The position numbers and the translations under genes are program-made. Below, piece by piece: positions 6,378-10,842 of a DNA stretch of 10,842 bases. Position 1 is the first letter of the stretch; the number at the start of each line of letters is the position of its first letter. The notes under the pieces were generated by a model, which saw only the letters and a list, made by a program, of their open reading frames with translations, was not told where the DNA came from and made no database searches. The DNA comes from Bacteroidetes bacterium GWA2_31_9b. GTDB taxonomy: Bacteria; Bacteroidota; Bacteroidia; Bacteroidales; UBA12077. Location: positions 1 to 10,842 of the forward strand of contig MENE01000140.1 of assembly GCA_001769005.1 (NCBI GenBank), given 5' to 3'.

Positions 6378-7556
6378 ATGGAAAAATTTAAGATAATACT
6401 GATTTTAATTTTCACACTTCTTGTAAGTGAAATTAAATCACAATCCTTCGATGATGTTTTAAAAACCATTGAAGTTAACAATAAGGAAATACAAGCAAAC
6501 CAAAAACTAATCGAAAGTAAAAGCTATCAATATAAAAACATGGTTTTACCCGATGGACCAGATTTTTCTTACGGGTTTTTCGCTGATAATTCATCAACCC
6601 CGGGTTCAAAAGAAACATTTGAAATAAGTCAATCGTTTCAGATGCCTTGCTTTTACAAGAATCAATCTGCTTTATCAAAGTTAATGACTGAGCAGGAAAA
6701 ATTGAGTTTCCAGCAAATAAGACAATCTGTAATTTCTGAAGCCAAAATGTTGCTTATTGAATCGGTTTACCTAACTAAAATGAGTTTTTTATTACAGGCA
6801 AGATTGGTGGATGCTGAAAATCTGATGCAAGCATTTTCAAAAAGACTAGAAACCGGTGATGTAAATATTCTCGAAGTAAATAAATCGAAACTTTATTTGC
6901 TCCAAGTTCAAAATCAACTTAAAACAGTTCAAAATGATTTAAGTGCTGTAAGGAAAAGGTTGGTTTATTTTAATGGAGGGCAGGAATTAAATGTAATTAT
7001 AGCTGATTATCCACAATCAGAACCTTTTTCAGTAGAAACTATTCTTGCAGAAAAACAAAATAACGACCCTGAAATTCTCTATGCTATTAAACAATCAGAA
7101 ACATCATCCAAAGCAGTTAAAGTAACAAAGAATCTTCAATTACCGAAATTCAGCTTAGGCTATGCAGGAGAAACTGTAGCTGACGAAAAATTCAGAGGTT
7201 TTGTAGTAGGTATGTCGGTTCCTCTTTGGTCTAGTAATTCTGCAATTAAAAAAGCGAAGTTTGAGTCTGAGTATACTGGTTTAATAAGCCAATTAACACA
7301 ATCCAAAGTAGAATCAGAAACAAAATTGCAGGTTGAAAAAACCCAATCTTTAAAAGAAAGCCTTGATAATTATTCAATGGTATTGGAAAATGTAAATAAT
7401 ATCGATTTATTAAAAAAATCATTGGATTTAGGCGAGATCTCTGCTATCGAATACTTTTTGGAGATAAGCTATTTTTATGAAACTTATGATAATTACCTTT
7501 TGGTTGAAAAAGAATACCAACAATCAATTGCTGAATTGTTAAGGTATAAACTTTAG
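6378..7556 (+). CDS. TolC-family outer-membrane efflux channel (OMF)
   Basis: This is the outer-membrane exit duct of the tripartite pump. The 392-residue precursor has an N-terminal signal peptide (hydrophobic residues 5-17, probable cleavage near SEIKSQ). It lacks a lipobox Cys, unlike the CusC/OprM class, which is lipidated. The mature protein shows two similar halves of long alpha-helical, Gln/Lys/Glu-rich segments (about 25-60, 90-205, 225-255 and 295-385) broken by short beta-strand regions with polar/aromatic alternation (FSYGFFADNSS at about 63-73, FRGFVVGMSVPLW at about 274-286). This is the OEP repeat plan. It is a little shorter than the usual 420-480 residues but appears complete at both ends. 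It is the last gene of the cluster; a strong palindromic terminator begins 37 bases after its stop. Confidence 0.88.
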   Translation: MEKFKIILILIFTLLVSEIKSQSFDDVLKTIEVNNKEIQANQKLIESKSYQYKNMVLPDGPDFSYGFFADNSSTPGSKETFEISQSFQMPCFYKNQSALSKLMTEQEKLSFQQIRQSVISEAKMLLIESVYLTKMSFLLQARLVDAENLMQAFSKRLETGDVNILEVNKSKLYLLQVQNQLKTVQNDLSAVRKRLVYFNGGQELNVIIADYPQSEPFSVETILAEKQNNDPEILYAIKQSETSSKAVKVTKNLQLPKFSLGYAGETVADEKFRGFVVGMSVPLWSSNSAIKKAKFESEYTGLISQLTQSKVESETKLQVEKTQSLKESLDNYSMVLENVNNIDLLKKSLDLGEISAIEYFLEISYFYETYDNYLLVEKEYQQSIAELLRYKL

Positions 7557-7592
7557 CAATGAGAATAAGCATATCTATAAAAGAGTTAAAAC

Positions 7593-7621
7593 AAAAGCTG
7601 CTCAATATTGAGCAGCTTTTT
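7593..7621. terminator. Bidirectional intrinsic terminator between convergent genes
   Basis: Bases 7593-7620 form a perfect 28-base palindrome: AAAAGCTGCTCAAT followed by its exact reverse complement. In RNA this gives a GC-containing stem with a small AU loop. It ends in TTTTT on the plus strand (7617-7621) and in TTTT on the minus strand. It lies 36 bases past the channel gene and 27 bases past the stop of the minus-strand MFS gene, so it can terminate both. Confidence 0.92.
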
Positions 7622-7647
7622 CTAAATATATAAGTTGAATTATAGTT

Positions 7648-8928
7648 TTAATGTTGAAAATTTTCAACCACTTTTGGATCATGTTTATATTTAAATACGA
7701 TTGCAAAAATTACAGCAACAATAAGTGAATACCCTGCAAATGCCAACCAAATTCCTTTCCAGTCGTATTGAATAGCATCCTGAGCAACATTAGGGTATTT
7801 GTAATATTTATCGATAACATATCCACTAACCCTACTACCAAGAAAAGCACCAAATCCGTTTGTCATCATCATAAAAAGACCCTGCGCACTTGCACGAATA
7901 CCTCTTTCACTTTGCGACTCAACATATAATGAACCGGAGATGTTGAAAAAGTCAAATGCCATACCGTAAATAATACACGACAATATAATCATCCAAAGAC
8001 CTCCGGCAGGATCACCATAAGCAAAAAGTGCGAATCTCAATACCCATGCAAACATACTCATAAGCATTACTTTCTTTATTCCGAACTTTCGTAAAAAGAA
8101 TGGTATTGTTAAAATAAATAGTGTCTCGGAAATTTGTGAAATCGACATGATAATTGCTGGAAATTTAACAGCTAATAAATCTTTAAAAATATCAAGTTTT
8201 GCAAAATCATGTAAAAAAGTATCACCATATGCGTTTGTTAATTGTAAAGAAGCTCCAAGTAGCATTGCAAAAATAAAGAAAACTGCCATTCGGGCATTTT
8301 TAAATAGTTTAAATGCATTTAAACCAAGAGCATTAACAAATGATTTTTTAGTTGTTCCACCAAGAGGTTCGCACTTAGGTAATGTAAAAGCATAAATACC
8401 TAAAAATAAAGAAGCAGCCGATGCTACATAAAACTGCATAGCTGATGTTTCGAAATTTGCAAGACTAACAATCCATAAAGCAGCAATAAATCCTATAGTT
8501 CCCCAAACTCTTATTGGTGGATATTCTTTTACAATATCAAGATTTGATTTATTTAACGATGAATATGCAACTGTAATAGATAGCGAAATAGTTGGCATAT
8601 AAAACATCATATTTACAAGCATGATCCAGAACATGGTACTCGGATCATTTACTAATGGAACAAGAAAAAGAATAACCGCAGCTATAATATGAAAAGAGCC
8701 ATAAAGTTTTTCAGCGTTAATCCATCTGTCGGCAATTATACCGGCTATTGCAGGCATAAATAATGAAGCTATTCCCATAGTTGAAAAAATTGCTCCGAAT
8801 TCGGTACCCGACCATTGTTTAGTCTGAAACCAATATGCGCCAATCGTTAAAAGCCATGATCCCCAGATAAAAAACTGGAAAAAATTCATTAAAATAAGTC
8901 GATTTTTAATATTCATTATATTTTTCAT
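7648..8928 (-). CDS. MFS transporter, NupG/nucleoside:H+ symporter-like
   Basis: This is a 426-residue integral membrane carrier with the twelve-helix plan of the major facilitator superfamily. Features recalling the NupG/XapB nucleoside:H+ symporter family are FFIWGSWLLTIGAYW near the N-terminus, YPPIRVWGTIGF (about 140-150), the long central stretch SQISETLFILTIPFFLRKFG followed by IKKVMLMSMFAWVLRF, and the late segment DFFNISGSLYVE..SERGIRASAQGL. Bacteroidetes carry many paralogues, and the substrate may be a nucleoside or another sugar-like solute; it cannot be told from sequence. The first ATG (8926-8928) was chosen, but an in-frame ATG four codons later is equally possible. It faces the efflux operon tail to tail, shares its terminator, and shows no obvious functional link to metal export. 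The terminator at 9045-9078 separates it from the minus-strand gene upstream, so it should have its own promoter in 8929-9044; no convincing one was found. Confidence 0.88.
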   Translation of the reverse strand: MKNIMNIKNRLILMNFFQFFIWGSWLLTIGAYWFQTKQWSGTEFGAIFSTMGIASLFMPAIAGIIADRWINAEKLYGSFHIIAAVILFLVPLVNDPSTMFWIMLVNMMFYMPTISLSITVAYSSLNKSNLDIVKEYPPIRVWGTIGFIAALWIVSLANFETSAMQFYVASAASLFLGIYAFTLPKCEPLGGTTKKSFVNALGLNAFKLFKNARMAVFFIFAMLLGASLQLTNAYGDTFLHDFAKLDIFKDLLAVKFPAIIMSISQISETLFILTIPFFLRKFGIKKVMLMSMFAWVLRFALFAYGDPAGGLWMIILSCIIYGMAFDFFNISGSLYVESQSERGIRASAQGLFMMMTNGFGAFLGSRVSGYVIDKYYKYPNVAQDAIQYDWKGIWLAFAGYSLIVAVIFAIVFKYKHDPKVVENFQH

Positions 8929-9044
8929 GTTGGTTTATTTTCTTAAAATTTTCAAACGATTGTAAAAATAGTAAGAAAAACATATTCGAAAAGGAAAAAA
9001 CATAATATTTAACTAATTGGAATATAATTCTAAATTGACAAAAG

Positions 9045-9078
9045 AAAAACGCTAAAATAATTATATTATTCTAGCGTT
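9045..9078 (-). terminator. Intrinsic terminator of the NqrM-like gene
   Basis: Arms 9048-9061 and 9065-9078 pair over 14 bp (AACGCTA with TAGCGTT, then AATAAT with ATTATT) around a 3-base loop. The single non-pair on the plus strand (A9055/C9071) becomes a G-U wobble in minus-strand RNA. On that strand the stem runs into TTTTT. It lies 39 bases past the stop of the minus-strand small gene, which fits a terminator for that gene. Confidence 0.82.
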
Positions 9079-9117
9079 AGCTATTACTTTATCACATAAA
9101 TCTAAAATGTAAATTGT

Positions 9118-9306
9118 TTATTCAACATCACAACTATTCGCACTTCCACAACCACAACTAAATTCCTTATTTCCTGGTTTATCTAAGCTACAACATGACC
9201 CTCCTTTTAATGTATCTTTTTTTCCTAACATTAAAGGGAATGCAAAAGCTAACAATGCAATAAAAACAACAACAATACTTATTATAATTAATTTTAAAAC
9301 TGCCAT
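9118..9306 (-). CDS. Small Cys-rich membrane protein resembling NqrM (DUF539)
   Basis: The 62-residue product has one N-terminal membrane helix (about residues 3-27), then GKKDTLKGGSCC and a Cys-rich tail SCGCGSANSCDVE, with five Cys at 38, 39, 51, 53 and 59. This layout (one TM, Lys-Lys, Lys-Gly-x-Ser-Cys, then CxC and C-Asp) is close to NqrM, the Na+-NQR maturation factor thought to bring iron to the Cys-ligated site between NqrD and NqrE. An alternative is a FeoB-associated Cys-rich membrane protein, but the KKxxLKGG-Ser-Cys segment favours NqrM. ATG at 9306 is preferred because it starts right before the helix; an in-frame ATG at 9330 would add eight residues (MYYIKTII). It is a single-gene unit ending at the terminator 39 bases downstream. 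No nqr structural genes are in the window, although apbE, the other usual Nqr maturation gene, is at the left edge. Confidence 0.62.
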   Translation of the reverse strand: MAVLKLIIISIVVVFIALLAFAFPLMLGKKDTLKGGSCCSLDKPGNKEFSCGCGSANSCDVE

Positions 9307-9346
9307 GATAATTGTTTTTATATAATACAATTGCTTTATTGTTTAG

Positions 9347-9685
9347 TTCAAAAAAACCTTAAAAAACAACATCTTATTAAATCACTTGTATTTATTCTTG
9401 TTTTATTCATTTTGGTTCCGTGTTGGCTTTGGGCATGAAAAAATTTTTGAAGAAGAAGCAAACGTTGATTACAATCTGAGATTAAAGTATTCAAAATATA
9501 AGTTTAACGTTTTGCATATCGATTTAGGTTACAAACTAATTACTAACTGAAGTTTTAATTTTTCTAATGGATGATCGCTAGCAGTTTCAATAATTGCTGA
9601 ATCGCTTTATTATTACGAATCAAATGTTGATGAAATTTTTATTATGAACCATGAGAAACTCAAGTTTTTCTTCTTTTTCAAATGA
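9347..9685 (+). pseudogene. Possible decayed coding remnant, unidentified
   Basis: A single frame holds three protein-like segments broken by in-frame TGA codons at 9548 and 9572 and ending at TGA 9683. The first segment has alternating polar/hydrophobic residues (KFNVLHIDLGYKL) that could be a beta-strand, as at the end of an outer-membrane protein. There is no start codon of the usual kind and no recognised family, so this is only a weak call. Confidence 0.2.
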
Positions 9686-9716
9686 CATTAGGAAAACATT
9701 TAGGTAAATTTAATTA

Positions 9717-9748
9717 TTTGACATTTTTTTAATTCCAGATTATCTTTG
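9717..9748 (+). promoter_or_regulatory. Bacteroidetes-type promoter for proline dehydrogenase
   Basis: TTTG at 9717-9720 and TATCTTTG at 9741-9748 are exact matches to the -33 TTTG and -7 TAnnTTTG consensus of Bacteroidetes, with a 20-base spacer. Transcription would begin at about 9754-9757, leaving an untranslated leader of about 135 bases before the ATG at 9890. This is the clearest promoter in the window and supports the phylum assignment. Confidence 0.62.
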
Positions 9749-9769
9749 ATTTTCAATCGAACGAAACCA

Positions 9770-9790
9770 TAATTCAAATATTATGAATTA
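9770..9790. promoter_or_regulatory. Inverted repeat TAATTCA-N7-TGAATTA just downstream of the promoter
   Basis: Two perfect 7-base arms (9770-9776 and 9784-9790) are separated by AATATTA. They lie about 15-35 bases after the predicted transcription start of the proline dehydrogenase gene, where a repressor could block elongation. The arms are AT-only except for one C/G pair, so chance occurrence is quite possible in this DNA. Confidence 0.27.
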
Positions 9791-9889
9791 AAAACCTGAT
9801 ATTTCTCCTTTTTTTTCGAAGAAAAAAGTTCTAATTATGCAGAATCAAATTATAAAGATTGTTTTATAAACCTATAAATAATTAAAAAC

Positions 9890-10801
9890 ATGTTTAATAA
9901 ATTTATTGCATCCATTCTTCCATACTTCCCAAAAAGTTTCGTATGGTTGTTTTCAAAACGATATATTGCCGGTAAAACCGTAGAAGATGCTATTAAAGCT
10001 TCAAAAGAGTTAAATAGTCAGGGTATTATGGTAACTATTGACATTTTAGGCGAGTTTATCAAGAATCTTAGCGAAGCTGAAACCAATAAAAAAGAATACA
10101 TTGAGCTAATCGAACGGGTCGAAAAAGAAAAAATCAATGGAAACTACTCTGTAAAACCAACTATGTTTGGTTTATTATTAGACAAAGAAGTTTGTTACCA
10201 GCACATTCGTGAAGTAGTTGCTGTTGCAGCAAAACACAACAACTTTATTCGAATCGATATGGAAGATTCTCCTTGTACCGATATGGAAATTGAGATTTAT
10301 CGCAGGCTTAAAGCAGAATTTCCAAATCACGTTGGATTAGTTTTTCAGGCTTATATGAAAAGAACACTTGCTGATATACAAAATCTTATGGAAGTTCACA
10401 CTCCAGAAGTGCCACTAAACTTTAGATTATGTAAAGGTATTTATGTTGAACCTTCAAAAATTGCTTACAAAGCTTACGAAGAAATAAACCAACATTTTAT
10501 CGAAGATATTGATTTCTGCTTAAAAAATGGTATTTATCCTGGTATTGCAACACATGACAAACCAGTAGTTGAAGGTGCGTTAAAAATTATTGAAAAATAC
10601 AATGTACCAAAAGAGAAATACGAATTCCAGATGCTTTATGGTGTTACTCCTGAATTACGTAAATCGATTATTGAAAAAGGACACCGCATGAGAGTATATG
10701 TTCCATTTGGCGAACAATGGTTCGGATATTCAACACGTCGTTTAAAAGAAAATCCTAAAATGGCTTGGCTTATTATTAAAGCAATTTTTGTAAGAGGATA
10801 A
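9890..10801 (+). CDS. Proline dehydrogenase (monofunctional, FAD-dependent)
   Basis: This enzyme oxidises L-proline to delta-1-pyrroline-5-carboxylate and passes electrons through FAD to the membrane quinone pool. The 303-residue length is that of the short monofunctional PutA-like PRODH class (a beta/alpha barrel), without the P5C dehydrogenase domain of bifunctional PutA. Motifs in order are FIRIDMEDSPCTD (about 123-135), FRLCKGIYVEP (178-188), ATHDKP (220-225), FQMLYG (246-251) and YVPFGEQW, then YSTRRLKENP (280-289), where Arg283, Arg284 and Glu287 match the substrate-binding RRxxE of the last barrel helix. The first ATG fits the usual N-terminal helix (LPYFPKSFVWLFSKRYIAG). The gene is preceded by a good promoter and a long leader. 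The product P5C needs a separate dehydrogenase, which is not in the window; only 41 bases follow the stop and they hold nothing recognisable. Confidence 0.94.
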   Translation: MFNKFIASILPYFPKSFVWLFSKRYIAGKTVEDAIKASKELNSQGIMVTIDILGEFIKNLSEAETNKKEYIELIERVEKEKINGNYSVKPTMFGLLLDKEVCYQHIREVVAVAAKHNNFIRIDMEDSPCTDMEIEIYRRLKAEFPNHVGLVFQAYMKRTLADIQNLMEVHTPEVPLNFRLCKGIYVEPSKIAYKAYEEINQHFIEDIDFCLKNGIYPGIATHDKPVVEGALKIIEKYNVPKEKYEFQMLYGVTPELRKSIIEKGHRMRVYVPFGEQWFGYSTRRLKENPKMAWLIIKAIFVRG

Positions 10802-10842
10802 AAATCTTTTCAATTAATATAAAAGGCACGATTCGAAAGATA

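Larger units (their letters stand above)
9331..9889. other. Gene-poor stretch between divergent genes, with a possible coding remnant
   Basis: No intact gene was found in these roughly 560 bases on either strand. One plus-strand frame is open from 9347 to 9547 (67 codons, no ATG). It reads FWFRVGFGHEKIFEEEAN and then KYKFNVLHIDLGYKLITN before TGA at 9548-9550. The same frame continues past a second TGA (9572-9574) to a third at 9683-9685 with more protein-like text (AESLYYYESNVDEIF). This may be a decayed gene, or chance in AT-rich DNA. The right part carries the promoter of the proline dehydrogenase gene and a leader of about 130 bases. Confidence 0.45.

Noticed and set aside
579..7556. Naming the cluster cusABC or czcABC
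   Set aside because: Subunit families are clear but the substrate is not: the Cus Met triad is mostly missing and no residue set proves Co/Zn/Cd specificity, so gene symbols would overstate the evidence.
8147..8395. Plus-strand open frame of 82 codons
   Set aside because: It is antisense to the MFS transporter, which has clear family motifs throughout; no independent support.
9660..9695. Tiny minus-strand frame starting MSFEKEEKLEF (22 codons)
   Set aside because: It is too short, lacks a promoter or leader, and overlaps the decayed-looking plus-strand frame; no evidence that it is expressed.
9808..9828. T-tract/A-tract hairpin around TTCGAA as a terminator
   Set aside because: The arms are nearly pure T and A with unequal length and no GC core; it lies inside the expected leader of the proline dehydrogenase gene, so termination there makes little sense.

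Overview
The window comes from an AT-rich genome (roughly one third G+C by eye). It most likely belongs to the phylum Bacteroidota, probably Bacteroidales or a relative. Starts lack Shine-Dalgarno sequences and sit in A/T-rich leaders, a promoter upstream of the last gene matches the Bacteroidetes -33 TTTG / -7 TAnnTTTG pattern, and the proteins (lipoprotein-anchored adaptor, NupG-like MFS carrier, short monofunctional proline dehydrogenase) fit that group. This placement rests on sequence style, not on a database match.

Layout. (1) At 2-493 is the 3' part of an apbE-type FAD:protein FMN transferase that enters from the left edge. (2) At 579-7556 is a six-gene, all-plus-strand cluster that looks like one heavy-metal efflux operon: a histidine-rich membrane/secreted protein, a histidine-rich lipoprotein, a lipoprotein adaptor (MFP) with histidine-rich ends, a CzcA/CusA-type RND pump, a DUF3147 membrane protein overlapping the pump by 4 bases, and a TolC-type outer-membrane channel. 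A 19-bp inverted repeat (993-1011) and a long RNA hairpin (1322-1365) lie between the first genes. The cluster ends in a perfect 28-bp palindromic terminator (7593-7620) that also serves the convergent gene. (3) On the minus strand are a NupG-like MFS transporter (7648-8928) and a small NqrM-like Cys-rich membrane protein (9118-9306, or to 9330) with its own terminator. (4) A gene-poor stretch (9331-9889) holds a possible decayed coding remnant and a good promoter. (5) At 9890-10801 is a complete monofunctional proline dehydrogenase.

How the genes work together. The adaptor, pump and channel form a complete tripartite system spanning both membranes. The two small His-rich proteins and the His tail of the adaptor suggest periplasmic capture or buffering of a divalent metal before export. 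The Cus-type methionine triad is mostly missing from the pump, so Zn/Co/Ni/Cd-like substrates are more plausible than Cu(I)/Ag(I), but the substrate cannot be fixed from sequence alone. ApbE and the NqrM-like protein flank the cluster; both are known maturation factors of Na+-translocating NADH:quinone reductase, so the efflux operon may sit inside an Nqr-related neighbourhood. No CRISPR array, tRNA, rRNA, transposase or phage gene was seen. The most distinctive content is the accessory layer around the pump, not a wholly new system.
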